A stretch of 64,000 nucleotides of DNA from Streptomyces fagopyri (GCF_009498275.1 NZ_CP045643.1:8308001-8372000); one strand, 5' to 3'. Shown: positions 34,296 through 43,530, numbered from the stretch's first letter. The notes: generated by a model from the sequence alone, not told the origin. Numbers and translations: made by a program.

Positions 34296-36908
34296 ATGGA
34301 CATGCGCTACGAGGCGTATTCCTACGCCGACCGGCTGTTCTATGACTCACCCGTGCAGTGGGCCGTACGGGAGGAATTCCCCGCGGCCACCGAGGCCGCG
34401 CCCCCCGGTTGGGTGCGCAGCACCCGGGAAGTGTGGGTGGGCTTCCAGCCCGTGACGCCCGAACTGCCGCAACAGGGCTGGAAGATTCACGTCGCGGCCC
34501 GCCTCGACAACGCCCCGCACGTCCTCGAAGTGGTCCGGCGCTACTGCTTCGACAACGGCGTCGCCTACAAGTTCCTGCGCAGCCCCGGACTCGTGCAGAC
34601 GCAGAACGCCAAGTACGCGGCCCGCGCCTCCAGCGGGAAATTCCTCACGCTCTACCCCCGCGACGACGCGGCGCTCGAGCACTGTCTGAGCAACCTGGAC
34701 GCCGCGCTCGAAGGCGCGCCCGGACCGTACATCCTGAGCGATCTGCGCTGGCGCCAGGGGCCGTTGTACTTACGCTACGGCGGCTTCGTCGAGCAGTTCT
34801 GCCGTGACGAGACCGGTGAGCTCGTCCTCGCCTTCCGCGAGCCGTCGGGGAAGCTGCGCCCGGACGTACGCGCCGCCGTCTTCGAAGTCCCGCCCTGGGC
34901 CCCGGTTCCGGCGGTCCTCGCCGAGACGCTCGCCGCCGCGTCCCAGGCCAGCGTCGACGACTTTCCCTACACGGTCGAAAGCGCCCTGCACTTCTCGAAC
35001 GGCGGCGGCATCTACCTGGCCCGGCGGACGACGGACGGGCAGCAGGTGGTGCTGAAGGAGGCCAGACCGCATGCCGGCCTCGACCAGCGGGGCGACGACG
35101 CGGTCACCCGCCTGGACCTCGAACACGAGACGCTCGGCCGGCTGGCCGGCCTGGACGCGGTGCCGGCGGTACTGGGCCGACTCACCGCCTGGGAACACCA
35201 CTTCCTGGTGCAGGAGTACATCGAGGGCGAACCGTTGCACCGCTGGTTCGGCCGCAACTACCCCTTGGTCCACCCCGAGGTGACCGACGAGGACACGGCC
35301 GAGTACCGCGTCAAGGCGCTGCGCATCCTCGACAGCATCGAAGAGGGTCTGCGCTCGATCCATGCCCGAGGCGTCGTCTTCGGCGATCTGCACCCCCGGA
35401 ACCTCATCGTGCGGCCCGACGGCCGGGTGGTGTTCGTCGACTTCGAACTCTCCTCGCCCGCCGACGCGTTCGTGCGGCCCGCGCTGGGCGCGGCGGGATT
35501 CGCCGCGCCGCCGGAGCTGACCGGGTTCGCCGTCGACGACCACGCCCTGGCGGCCCTGCGGCTGTGGATCTTCATGCCGCTGCTGCCCCTGACGGTACTG
35601 AGTCCGTACAAGGCCGACACCCTCAGGGCCGCGGCGCGGGAGAGGTTCGCGCTGCCCTCGGCGGAACCGCCGGAGCTCGACGGCCGGCCCGAGACCCGTC
35701 CACGGCCGGCCCCGCCGGATCAGTTCGACGAACTGTTCAGCGGCGAGGCGGCGATGTGGCCCCGGTTGCGCGACGAACTGGCCGCGGCGATAGCGGCCGG
35801 CGCCACCCCGCACCGCACCGACAGACTGTTCCCCGGCGACCCGAGCCAGTTCACCCACGACGGCCTGGGACTGGCGTACGGCGCGGCGGGTGTGCTGTGG
35901 GCCTGCCACGCGACCGGCGCCAGAGTGGATCCCGCACATGTGGGCTGGCTGCTCAAGGCCGTCGACCGCCAGCCGCTGCGACCCGGTCTGCTGGTCGGAG
36001 GGCATGGCGTGGCCTACGTCCTCGACCTGCTCGGACACCGACAACAGGCCATGGACCTGCTGGACCGTCTGATGAAGGACGACTCCGACGGATACGGCCC
36101 CGATCTGATGGGCGGTCTGGCCGGCATCGGGCTGTGCCTGCTGTCCTTCGCCCGGACGACCGGGGACCGGACCCTGTACGACGCCGCGGCCGAGGCGGCC
36201 GAGCGGGCCTTCGCCGGACTGCGCCTCGACCGGGCCGAGCCCCCGGACGGATCGAGGGCAGGCCTCGTCCACGGTGCCAGCGGAACCGCGCTGCTGTTGC
36301 TGCACCTGCACCAGGTGTCGGCCGACAGCAACCTGCTCGATCTGGCGGGCCGCGCCCTGGAGCACGACCTCGCGCGGTGCGTGGTGGCCGAGGACGGCAC
36401 CCTCCAGGTCGACGACGGCATCCGTGTCCTGCCCTATCTGGAGTCGGGCAGCGCGGGCATCGCCGCGGTGCTGCAGGCCCATCTGAAACACCGGCCTGAC
36501 GCCGGGCTCGCGGAACAGCTGGAGCGCATCGCCCGCGCCGCCGTACCGGAGTTCATCGTCCAGCCCGGGTTGTTCAACGGCCGCGCCGGACTGATCGGGC
36601 TGCAGGCGCTGCTGCCCGACGCCGCGGAACGCGCCGAGGTGATCCGGCGGCACGTACGCCGACTGCTCTGGCACGTGATTCCGTACGAAGGCCATCCGGC
36701 CTTTCCCGGGGAGCAGTTGCTGCGTCTGTCCATGGACCTGGCCACGGGGAACGCGGGTGTCATGACCGCCCTCGGCGCGGTGTACGGGGGCACCCCGATG
36801 CTGCCCTTCCTGACCGTTCCCACCGAGCCGGCCGAACTCGTCGCCCCGAGCGCCGCGGAATCCCGGCAGCGCCCACCCTCCGGGGCCCTCCCGGCACCGG
36901 CCGGCTGA
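34296..36908 (+). CDS. class III lanthipeptide synthetase (LanKC; RamC/AmfT-like)
   Basis: An 870-residue three-domain enzyme. Residues 1-215 are the phosphoSer/Thr lyase; 215-480 the kinase, with the ATP Lys in VVLKEARP (near 252), the catalytic loop GDLHPRNLIV (near 362) and VDFELS (near 380); 520-870 the cyclase-like domain, recognised by GLVHGASGTALLLLHLHQ and lacking zinc ligands, as usual for class III. It phosphorylates, eliminates and cyclises the adjacent precursor. GGGAGGG precedes ATG 34296. Codon 159 is TTA (34770-34772), implying bldA control. It heads a four-gene operon. Confidence 0.93.
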   Translation: MDMRYEAYSYADRLFYDSPVQWAVREEFPAATEAAPPGWVRSTREVWVGFQPVTPELPQQGWKIHVAARLDNAPHVLEVVRRYCFDNGVAYKFLRSPGLVQTQNAKYAARASSGKFLTLYPRDDAALEHCLSNLDAALEGAPGPYILSDLRWRQGPLYLRYGGFVEQFCRDETGELVLAFREPSGKLRPDVRAAVFEVPPWAPVPAVLAETLAAASQASVDDFPYTVESALHFSNGGGIYLARRTTDGQQVVLKEARPHAGLDQRGDDAVTRLDLEHETLGRLAGLDAVPAVLGRLTAWEHHFLVQEYIEGEPLHRWFGRNYPLVHPEVTDEDTAEYRVKALRILDSIEEGLRSIHARGVVFGDLHPRNLIVRPDGRVVFVDFELSSPADAFVRPALGAAGFAAPPELTGFAVDDHALAALRLWIFMPLLPLTVLSPYKADTLRAAARERFALPSAEPPELDGRPETRPRPAPPDQFDELFSGEAAMWPRLRDELAAAIAAGATPHRTDRLFPGDPSQFTHDGLGLAYGAAGVLWACHATGARVDPAHVGWLLKAVDRQPLRPGLLVGGHGVAYVLDLLGHRQQAMDLLDRLMKDDSDGYGPDLMGGLAGIGLCLLSFARTTGDRTLYDAAAEAAERAFAGLRLDRAEPPDGSRAGLVHGASGTALLLLHLHQVSADSNLLDLAGRALEHDLARCVVAEDGTLQVDDGIRVLPYLESGSAGIAAVLQAHLKHRPDAGLAEQLERIARAAVPEFIVQPGLFNGRAGLIGLQALLPDAAERAEVIRRHVRRLLWHVIPYEGHPAFPGEQLLRLSMDLATGNAGVMTALGAVYGGTPMLPFLTVPTEPAELVAPSAAESRQRPPSGALPAPAG

Positions 36909-37162
36909 CACGGACCGGATGACGCGGACCGGCCGGCAGCGTACGGCCGACCACGTCCGACCGACATCGGACAACTGACCATGACCGGCGCGGCATCGGA
37001 CAACCGACCACGACCGACCGACCGGCACCGACCGACCGGCACGGCACCGACTGTCCGACAGCGCGCCGGCGCATCCCGCCCGCGGCCCGGGAAAAAGGCC
37101 GCCCACAGAGTTCCGGCAGAGAGCCGGAAGCACCCACCACCACCACCCGGAAGGGGACCATC

Positions 37163-37288
37163 ATGTCCATCCTCAGCCTGCAGGCCCTGGAGACCCCCGA
37201 GGAAATCCTCGAGTACCGCTCCGTTCTCAGCTCCCTGAGCGCCGTCAACTGCACCAACAGCACGGTGAGCACGCTGCTCTGCCTCTGA
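37163..37288 (+). CDS. class III lanthipeptide precursor (SapB/AmfS-like), 41 residues
   Basis: Too short for usual gene calling but unmistakable. The leader MSILSLQALETPEE matches the class III leader, where the LxLQ motif binds LanKC. The C-terminal core has two SxxSxxxC labionin motifs, SSLSAVNC and STVSTLLC, ending in Leu; the first is like the second ring of SapB. GGAAGGGGA lies 6 bases before ATG 37163. It sits between the synthetase and the ABC genes, as in ram/amf clusters. The leader is short and Gly-poor, and the exact cleavage point cannot be read from the sequence. Confidence 0.93.
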   Translation: MSILSLQALETPEEILEYRSVLSSLSAVNCTNSTVSTLLCL

Positions 37289-37295
37289 TCCACCC

Positions 37296-37324
37296 GCCGG
37301 CCGCGCCACTTCGGCGCGGCCGGC
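37296..37324 (+). terminator. hairpin between the precursor and ABC genes (partial terminator)
   Basis: A perfect 12-bp stem GCCGGCCGCGCC / GGCGCGGCCGGC with a 5-base ACTTC loop starts 7 bases after the precursor stop. Such a hairpin can stop most transcripts, giving more precursor than transporter mRNA. Confidence 0.65.
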
Positions 37325-37391
37325 ACCCTGCGACGAACCGGTCCGGGCGGCCCAGGCCTCCCGGACCGGCCACTTTCCACCGGAGGGCTTG

Positions 37392-39239
37392 ATGCACAGC
37401 GACCGAACCGACGCCGCTCCGCCGCAGCCCGCCCCGACCGGCTCCCCGGACCGGCCCCCCACCCGACCGGTTCCCCCCACCTCCGCCGACGACGCCGTGC
37501 CGGGCGACGACGACCGGGCCGAAGTGACCCGGCCACCACGCCTGTTGCTGCCCGCCGCGGGCGGACGCTGGGCCGTCCTCCTGGCCCTGGCCGTCGCCGC
37601 GAGCACCACCGCGACCCTGCTGCTGCCCGCCCTGCTGGCCCGCGCCGTCAACCAGGCCCTGGCCGGCGCCGGAACAGCAACCGGTCACCAACTTCTTCTC
37701 GTCCTGGCTCTGTTGACGGCCGCCGAGGCGACCGCGCAGTACGCGGCCCCGCGTTCCAGCGCCGAGGGGGCGGCCCGCATCCGCGCCCTGGCGATCCGCC
37801 GCACGCTGGCCGCCGGGCCCGCCGCGGTCGCCCGTATGCCGGTCGGCGACCTCGTCGCCCGGCTGACCGCCAGCGCCCCGCAGGCCGCGCTGGCCGCGCC
37901 CGCCCTGGTCTATTCGGCCGCGCAACTGCTCATGGCCGTCGTCGCCGTCGTCGCCCTGACCCTGATCTCCCCGCTGCTGTCCCTGGCGTTCCTGGCCACG
38001 GCGCCCACCGGGTACGCGGTGATCCGCCGTCAACTGCGCCGCACGACCCACGCGGGTGACGGATACCAACGCACTCAGGCGCAACTGGCGTCCGGCCTGC
38101 TCGACGCGCTCAGCGGCAGCCGCAGCATCGCCGCCTCGGCCACCGTCACCCGGGAGATCGAGCGCGTCCTGCGCCCCCTGCCGCACCTGTCGAGACTGGG
38201 ACACGAACTGTGGGACACCCAGCGCCGCACCGCGTGGTGCACCGGCCTGCTCGCCCCGGCCACCCAGCTCGCGGTCCTCGCCGTGGCGGGGACGCAGGTC
38301 GCCGCGGGCAGGCTCGGCGTCGGTGACCTGCTGGCCGCCCTCGGCTACACCGGCATCGGTCTCAGCGGTCTCGGCACCGCACAGAGCCTCCTCGACGTGG
38401 CCCAGGCCCGGGCCGGGGCCGCCCGGCTCACCGGCGTACTGACCCTGCCGGTCCGCGGCGTCACCTCCCGTCCGCTGCCCGCCGGACCAGGGCGGCTGGA
38501 ACTGCGGGGCGTCGTCGTACGCCGTCAGGGTGTCGCCGCCCTGGACGGGCTGGACCTGACGGTCCCGGACGGCTCCTGGACCGCCCTCGTGGGCGCCCCC
38601 GACTCGGTGACCTCGCTGGTGGCCGCGCTCGCCGTGGGCCTGGCCGAACCGGACGAGGGCACCGTCACGCTCGACGGCGTCCCGCTGATGGAGATCCACC
38701 CCGACGAACTGCCCACCGCGATCTCCTGCGCCTTCGCCGACCCGGTCCTGACCGGCGCCACCGTCCAGGACGCGCTCGGCCTCGGCCCGGCGCCCCCGCC
38801 ACCGTGGCGGCTGCGCGGAGCCGCGCGGGCCGCGCAGGCCGACACCTTCATCCGCCGGCTGCCGGACGGCTACCGCACCCCGATGTCCTCCCTCGTCCTG
38901 TCCGGCGGGGAACGCCAGCGCCTCGGCCTGGCCAGAGCGCTCGCCCGCGACAGCCGCCTGATCGTCCTGGACGACGCGACCTGCGGCCTGGACGGCGCCA
39001 CCGAAGCCGCGGCGCTGCACGCCCTGCGCGAGGAGACGGCCGGACGCACCGTCCTGCACATCACCCGGCGCGCCACCGTGGCCGCCGCGGCCGACCGGGT
39101 CGCCTGGCTCCACGAGGGCCGTGTCCACACCGTCGCCGCCCACGACGAACTGTGGCCGCTCGCCGCGTACCGTGACGTGCTGGACGGCGGAACCCCCGGT
39201 CCGCGGCCGGCTCCCGTGAAGGCCTCCGCCGGTGACTGA
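37392..39239 (+). CDS. ABC half-transporter with degenerate ATP site (lanthipeptide export)
   Basis: A 615-residue fusion of a six-helix membrane domain (about 50-340) and a nucleotide-binding domain (370-600). The signature LSGGERQRLGLARAL is normal, but the Walker A loop reads VGAPDSVTS, without the Lys, and Walker B ends LDD in place of LDE. It therefore cannot hydrolyse ATP at its own site and should pair with the canonical half-transporter that follows. CGGAGGG precedes ATG 37392. By position it corresponds to RamA/AmfB or RamB/AmfA of SapB-type clusters. Confidence 0.88.
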   Translation: MHSDRTDAAPPQPAPTGSPDRPPTRPVPPTSADDAVPGDDDRAEVTRPPRLLLPAAGGRWAVLLALAVAASTTATLLLPALLARAVNQALAGAGTATGHQLLLVLALLTAAEATAQYAAPRSSAEGAARIRALAIRRTLAAGPAAVARMPVGDLVARLTASAPQAALAAPALVYSAAQLLMAVVAVVALTLISPLLSLAFLATAPTGYAVIRRQLRRTTHAGDGYQRTQAQLASGLLDALSGSRSIAASATVTREIERVLRPLPHLSRLGHELWDTQRRTAWCTGLLAPATQLAVLAVAGTQVAAGRLGVGDLLAALGYTGIGLSGLGTAQSLLDVAQARAGAARLTGVLTLPVRGVTSRPLPAGPGRLELRGVVVRRQGVAALDGLDLTVPDGSWTALVGAPDSVTSLVAALAVGLAEPDEGTVTLDGVPLMEIHPDELPTAISCAFADPVLTGATVQDALGLGPAPPPPWRLRGAARAAQADTFIRRLPDGYRTPMSSLVLSGGERQRLGLARALARDSRLIVLDDATCGLDGATEAAALHALREETAGRTVLHITRRATVAAAADRVAWLHEGRVHTVAAHDELWPLAAYRDVLDGGTPGPRPAPVKASAGD

Positions 39240-41376
39240 CGACACGACACCGGCCGTCCGGTCGAAGGCCCCTTCCGTCCGCCGCCCGTCGAAGGGGACC
39301 ACGGCGACGCGGGCCCCCGTCACCCCGGTGACCCCCGCCGCTCCCGCGCCCCGGGAAGCCGTGGCCCGGGAAGCCGCTGCCACGGCCGTCGGACCGGTGC
39401 CGCGACGGCCCGCCCGCGCCGCCGTCGAGGTGCTGCGCTCGGCCTGGGTCGAGAGCCGGCCGGCCGTGGTCCGGCTGCTCGCGTGGACCCTCTTGTCGGC
39501 CCTGCCGGCCCTGGTGTCCGGCAAGGCGATGGCCCTGGCCGTCGACCGCGGGTTCCTCGACCACCGGCCGGGGCAGGCCGCGTGCTGGCTCGCCGTGTTC
39601 GCGGTGGCCGCCCTGATCGGCGCGTGGGCGACCCGGCAGACCTACCCTCAACTCGCCCACGTCGTCGAGCCGGTGCGCGACCGGCTGGTACGCCGACTGG
39701 TCTCCGGCCTGCTGCACCGGGGAGTCGCGGCCCGGGGCCGCCCGGACGCGTCCACCGCGACGGCCGTGGCCCAACTGACCCGTCAGGTCGAGGCGGTTCG
39801 CGACTCCATGGCCGGACAACTGCTCGTCGTCTCCCACTTCGCCCTCACCGCGGTGGCCGTACTGGGCGGCACCGCGATGCTCGCCCCGGCGGCCACCCCG
39901 CTGATCGCCGTACCGCTGGTGCTCGCGCTGGCGGGGTTCGCGGCGACCACTCCGGTCACGATGCGGCGCCAGCGCCGGGCGTTCGCCGCCGACGAGACCC
40001 TCGCGCGCCTGTGCGCCGACACCCTGACCGCGCTGCGCGACATCGTCACCTGCGGGGCCCGCGGGCCCGCGGAACGGGAACTGCTCGCGGCCGTGACCGC
40101 CAGTGTCCGTGCGAACCGCGCGCTGGCGGTCACGGCGGCCGTGCGACGCCTCCTCGTCGCACTGGGAGCGCACCTGCCGCTCCTGCTCGTCGTCCTGGCG
40201 GCCCCGGCCCTGGTCCGCCGGGGACTGACCCCCGGCGAGGTCATGGGGGTGCTCGCCTACCTCACCGGGACACTCGAACCGGCCCTGCGGCTGCTCGTCC
40301 AGGGCGTCGGATCGTCCTGGCTGCGGCTCGCCGTCGCCGCCGAGCGCCTGGCCGCCGCCTCCCAGCCGCCGCCCGCCTCCGCCGGCGCGGAAGTCCCGCG
40401 GGTCGTGGAGGGCGGCGCGGTGCAGGGTGAGGCGGACGGCTCGCGGAACGGGGAGGAGGACTCCGCACCGCGGGCCGAGGAGAACGGCGTGAGGCCCGGG
40501 GAGGCGGATGACGCACGGCACGTGTCCGGAGACGGCACGCGGTCCCCGGACACCGTGGTCCCCGCGAAGCGGCGGCCGGGCAGCGTGACCTCCCCGAAGC
40601 GGAGGCCGGATCCCGCGCCGGACGGCGGGCACGGTCACCGCCAGGCCGACGGGTCCGTCCGTCTGCGCGACGTCTCCTACTCCTACGGAGCCGCCGCGGA
40701 ACCCGTCTTCGACGCCCTGGACCTGACCCTGCACGACGGGGAGCATCTGGCCGTGGTCGGTCCCTCCGGGGTCGGCAAGTCCACCCTCGCCGACGTACTG
40801 GCGGGCGACGTCCCGCCGGATCGGGGGGACGTCGTGCTAGGCGGCACGGCAGCGGGCCGGCTCGGCCCCGAGGAACTGGCGCGCGTCCGCGTCCTGTTGC
40901 CGCAGGACGCCTACGTGTTCGCGGGCGAGCTGCGGGAGAACCTGCGCTGGCTGCATCCCGGCGCGTCGGAGCGGGCCGTCATGTCCGCCGTACGTGCCCT
41001 CGGCGCGACTCCTTTGGTGGAGCGACTCGGCGGTCTGGAGGCCACGGTCGATCCGGCCGCGCTGTCCGCGGGCGAGCGGCAGATCCTCGCGCTGGTCCGG
41101 GCCCATCTCTCGCCGGTCCGGCTGGTCATCCTCGACGAGGCCACCCGGCACCTGGACGCCCGGTCGGAGCTGCACGTGGAAGAGGCCTTTCGGGTCCGCC
41201 CCGGCACGGTCGTCACCATCACCCACCGGCCCGGTCCGGCACGTGGCGCCGACCGGGTGCTGTTCCTCGACGGGGAACGGGCCCTGGTGGGGACCCACAG
41301 CGAGCTGCTGTCCACCGCGCCCGGCTACCGGGCGTTGGTCGGGGGCCATGGGGCGGACCTCGACCCCACGGACTGA
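39232..41376 (+). CDS. ABC half-transporter, canonical ATP site (lanthipeptide export)
   Basis: A 714-residue ABC permease-ATPase. An Ala/Pro-rich N-terminus is followed by membrane helices (about 80-380), a charged linker of 80 residues (385-465) and an ATPase domain with GPSGVGKST, signature LSAGERQ and Walker B LVILDEAT. GTG 39232 overlaps the previous stop codon by 8 bases, so the two halves are translationally coupled and probably form a heterodimer that secretes the modified peptide. The long charged linker is an expansion not seen in most relatives. Confidence 0.9.
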   Translation: MTDDTTPAVRSKAPSVRRPSKGTTATRAPVTPVTPAAPAPREAVAREAAATAVGPVPRRPARAAVEVLRSAWVESRPAVVRLLAWTLLSALPALVSGKAMALAVDRGFLDHRPGQAACWLAVFAVAALIGAWATRQTYPQLAHVVEPVRDRLVRRLVSGLLHRGVAARGRPDASTATAVAQLTRQVEAVRDSMAGQLLVVSHFALTAVAVLGGTAMLAPAATPLIAVPLVLALAGFAATTPVTMRRQRRAFAADETLARLCADTLTALRDIVTCGARGPAERELLAAVTASVRANRALAVTAAVRRLLVALGAHLPLLLVVLAAPALVRRGLTPGEVMGVLAYLTGTLEPALRLLVQGVGSSWLRLAVAAERLAAASQPPPASAGAEVPRVVEGGAVQGEADGSRNGEEDSAPRAEENGVRPGEADDARHVSGDGTRSPDTVVPAKRRPGSVTSPKRRPDPAPDGGHGHRQADGSVRLRDVSYSYGAAAEPVFDALDLTLHDGEHLAVVGPSGVGKSTLADVLAGDVPPDRGDVVLGGTAAGRLGPEELARVRVLLPQDAYVFAGELRENLRWLHPGASERAVMSAVRALGATPLVERLGGLEATVDPAALSAGERQILALVRAHLSPVRLVILDEATRHLDARSELHVEEAFRVRPGTVVTITHRPGPARGADRVLFLDGERALVGTHSELLSTAPGYRALVGGHGADLDPTD

Positions 41377-41392
41377 CCACATCACCGACGAC

Positions 41393-41431
41393 TGCCCGAA
41401 TGCCCGAATGCCCGAATGCCCGAATGCCCGA
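41393..41431. repeat. 8-bp tandem repeat TGCCCGAA, 4.9 copies
   Basis: Perfect copies at 41393-41424 and a 7-base partial copy. It is followed to about 41530 by a purine-rich run of imperfect CGGGT units. It lies between the convergent ABC and SDR genes, and no standard terminator hairpin is visible here. Confidence 0.9.
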
Positions 41432-41564
41432 CTGGCGGGTTGAGCGGGTCGGGCGGGTCGGACGGGTGGGGCAGGTCGGGTGAGCCGGGTGGGACGGGCG
41501 AGCGGATCGGATGGGCCGGGTGCGGCGGGCGGCCCGGGATCCGGGTCCGCCCGCCGTCGTCCGC

Positions 41565-42251
41565 TCAGCCGGGGCGGAGCATCAGGTCGCTCACCGTCCC
41601 GTCCCGCGACAGGTCCAACGCGCCTGCCACCACCTCGGCGACGGAGTCCACGGTGAGACAGGTGGCGGGGTCGTAGGCGATGCCCAGCCGGGCGTGCAGT
41701 TCGGCCTGCATCGGTGTGTCGACCTCGCCCGGGTAGACGGACGTCACGCGGACACCGTGCGGGTACTCCTCCGCGCGGAGCGACTCGGCGAGGGCTTTGA
41801 GGGCGAACTTCGACGCCGCGTACGCGGCCAGTCCCGGTGGAGCGTGCAGGCCCGCACCGGAGTTCAGGAACACGACGTGTCCCCGGCGGGCGCGCAGTGC
41901 CGGGAGCAGCAGCCGGGTCAGTTCGGCGGGTGCCAGCAGGTTCACGGCGCAGATCTCCTGCCACGGTCCGGTTCCCAACTGCCCGACAGCACCGGGCTCC
42001 AGGACACCGGCCACGTGCAGCAGCGAGTCCAACTGCTGTGGCAGCCCCTGGAGTTCGAGTACGGCCGCCAGATCGCCGGGTACCGCGAGGTCGGCCACCA
42101 GCGTGTGGCTGCCGGGGAAGGCGGCACGCAGGGCGGCCGCCCGCCCCGGATCTCTGGCCAGCAGCCACAGATCCTCCCCGCGCGCGGCCAGCAGCCGAGC
42201 CACCGCCGCTCCGATACCCGAATTGGCGCCAGTGATGAAATGAACGCTCAT
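41565..42251 (-). CDS. short-chain dehydrogenase/reductase (SDR)
   Basis: A 228-residue classical SDR: TGANSGIG cofactor loop, VADLAVPGD, then NSGAG with the catalytic Ser and YAASK (Tyr, Lys). Arg in LLARDPGR suggests NADP(H). ATG 42251 starts the conserved sequence; the frame is open to 42296 but that adds no similarity. The only good Shine-Dalgarno serves a 6-residue upstream frame whose stop overlaps this ATG. Substrate is unknown. Confidence 0.85.
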   Translation of the reverse strand: MSVHFITGANSGIGAAVARLLAARGEDLWLLARDPGRAAALRAAFPGSHTLVADLAVPGDLAAVLELQGLPQQLDSLLHVAGVLEPGAVGQLGTGPWQEICAVNLLAPAELTRLLLPALRARRGHVVFLNSGAGLHAPPGLAAYAASKFALKALAESLRAEEYPHGVRVTSVYPGEVDTPMQAELHARLGIAYDPATCLTVDSVAEVVAGALDLSRDGTVSDLMLRPG

Positions 42252-42268
42252 AAACTCATGTTTCCCAT
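42248..42268 (-). promoter_or_regulatory. six-codon upstream frame overlapping the SDR start
   Basis: ATG at 42268 follows AAAAGGAG and encodes MGNMSL, with the TGA at 42248-42250 overlapping the SDR ATG (ATGA). It could couple initiation of the SDR to translation of this leader. Confidence 0.4.
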
Positions 42269-42272
42269 AAGT

Positions 42273-42287
42273 CTCCTTTTTAAGGAG
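42273..42287. promoter_or_regulatory. inverted repeat enclosing the Shine-Dalgarno of the SDR leader
   Basis: CTCCTT-TTT-AAGGAG reads the same on both strands. In the SDR mRNA the upstream CTCCTT can pair with the AAGGAG ribosome site and so limit translation. Confidence 0.45.
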
Positions 42288-42380
42288 CGATTTCATGCCA
42301 TGCTGGTAGCCGTTCCGGCCGTGGTCCGATACCTGGACGCTTCGGGGTGGTCGTGGGTGCGTCGATCCACGGCCGAGGTG

Positions 42381-43262
42381 TCAGCCGGCGGACCGGGCCG
42401 CCTCGACCAGGGTGTCCGCCGCGAGAAGACCGAGGCTGTGGGAGGCGAGAGGGCTGTCACCCGTGAGGAGTCTCCGGTCCCGGTGGGTGCGGCCGGTCAT
42501 GTCGTCGTTGACGATCTCCAGGCCCTGCTCGCTCAGGAGGTCGGCGACGAGCCACGGCAGGCGGCCGGGAAGATAGCCGATCTCCAGATTCGGCCCTTCG
42601 TCGAGTGCGTCGGGGAAGACGCAGACCGAGTAACCCTTGAACGGTGACTCGTCCTTGCCCAGCGAGGCGGCCAGAAGGGAGGCCGGGCCGTGGCACAGGG
42701 TGATGACGAACCGGTCGTTCGCCAGAGCCCAGTCGAGCGTTCGCCCCACCGTCTCGCTCGTCGGCAGGCCTACCACCGCACCGTGGCCGCCCGGGATGAA
42801 CACCGCGAGGTAGTCCGAGTCGTCCCCGAGGCTGTGGGCGATGACCTCGGAGAGCCGCCGGGGTCGCTTGAGTTGCGGTTTCAGCGCCTCGTACGTGGCC
42901 ATGACCGCTTCGTCCTCGTGCGGCATGGCCCAGAGTTCGAGCTTCGCGGGATAGCCCTCCACCGTGGCGACGTCGACGCCGAAGCCCGCCTCCATCATGT
43001 GGTGCAGTGGGAGGAGCATCTCCACCGGGTGGTTTCCGGTGGAGAACATCTTTCCGTTCTCCACCATTACGTAGCGTTCCTCGGCCGCGATCATGAGCAC
43101 CTTCCACTTTCCCTCGGTGTAGGCGCCCTTGTGCTGCACTCCGTCGAAATTTGTTTTCGGTGAGGTGTACTTGCTCAGTGAATAAGGTGAGGGGAAGAAC
43201 GCGTTTTCCTCCGCCGGGTCCGGCGTGGGGTCCTTGCTCAGATCGCCTGCGGCGTGAGACAT
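42381..43262 (-). CDS. hchA: HchA-type protein deglycase / glyoxalase III (DJ-1/PfpI family)
   Basis: A 293-residue DJ-1 superfamily protein of the Hsp31 class. The nucleophile elbow is [16 protein letters not shown]; the partner Glu is probably in [13 protein letters not shown] or [17 protein letters not shown] is the family turn. HchA proteins detoxify methylglyoxal and repair glycated proteins. Length and the N-terminal extension match HchA, not the shorter DJ-1 class. ATG 43262 follows GAAGGTCG. It may share stress control with the SDR downstream. Confidence 0.88.
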   Translation of the reverse strand: MSHAAGDLSKDPTPDPAEENAFFPSPYSLSKYTSPKTNFDGVQHKGAYTEGKWKVLMIAAEERYVMVENGKMFSTGNHPVEMLLPLHHMMEAGFGVDVATVEGYPAKLELWAMPHEDEAVMATYEALKPQLKRPRRLSEVIAHSLGDDSDYLAVFIPGGHGAVVGLPTSETVGRTLDWALANDRFVITLCHGPASLLAASLGKDESPFKGYSVCVFPDALDEGPNLEIGYLPGRLPWLVADLLSEQGLEIVNDDMTGRTHRDRRLLTGDSPLASHSLGLLAADTLVEAARSAG

Positions 43263-43464
43263 GCGAACGACCTTCCTTCCCGCCCGGTTCGTGAGTGACT
43301 CCGAATGGGGTGCACGACCGGAGAAAGTGCCGTGGTTTCGACTTCGGGTGGATTCAGCTCATGCTACTGCGACCGGGTCGTCCCGGCAGGTTGTGGCCGA
43401 CGGAGACCCGCAGGGAGGCCATTACCGCCGAATGACCCACCCCGGTACGGGGCGAGGGGCTGCC

Positions 43465-43500
43465 CGAAGCGGAAGCCGAAGCGGAAGCGGAAGCCGAAGC
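43465..43500. repeat. 6-bp repeat SGAAGC, six copies
   Basis: CGAAGC and GGAAGC units alternate irregularly for 36 bases. Confidence 0.85.
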
Positions 43501-43530
43501 CGTAGTCAACGTTGAAGTTGAAGCCGACGT

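Noticed and set aside
34770..37133. Long leftward frame opposite the lanthipeptide synthetase
   Set aside because: Glutamine/arginine/glycine-rich translation with no family marks; the opposite strand encodes an unmistakable LanKC.
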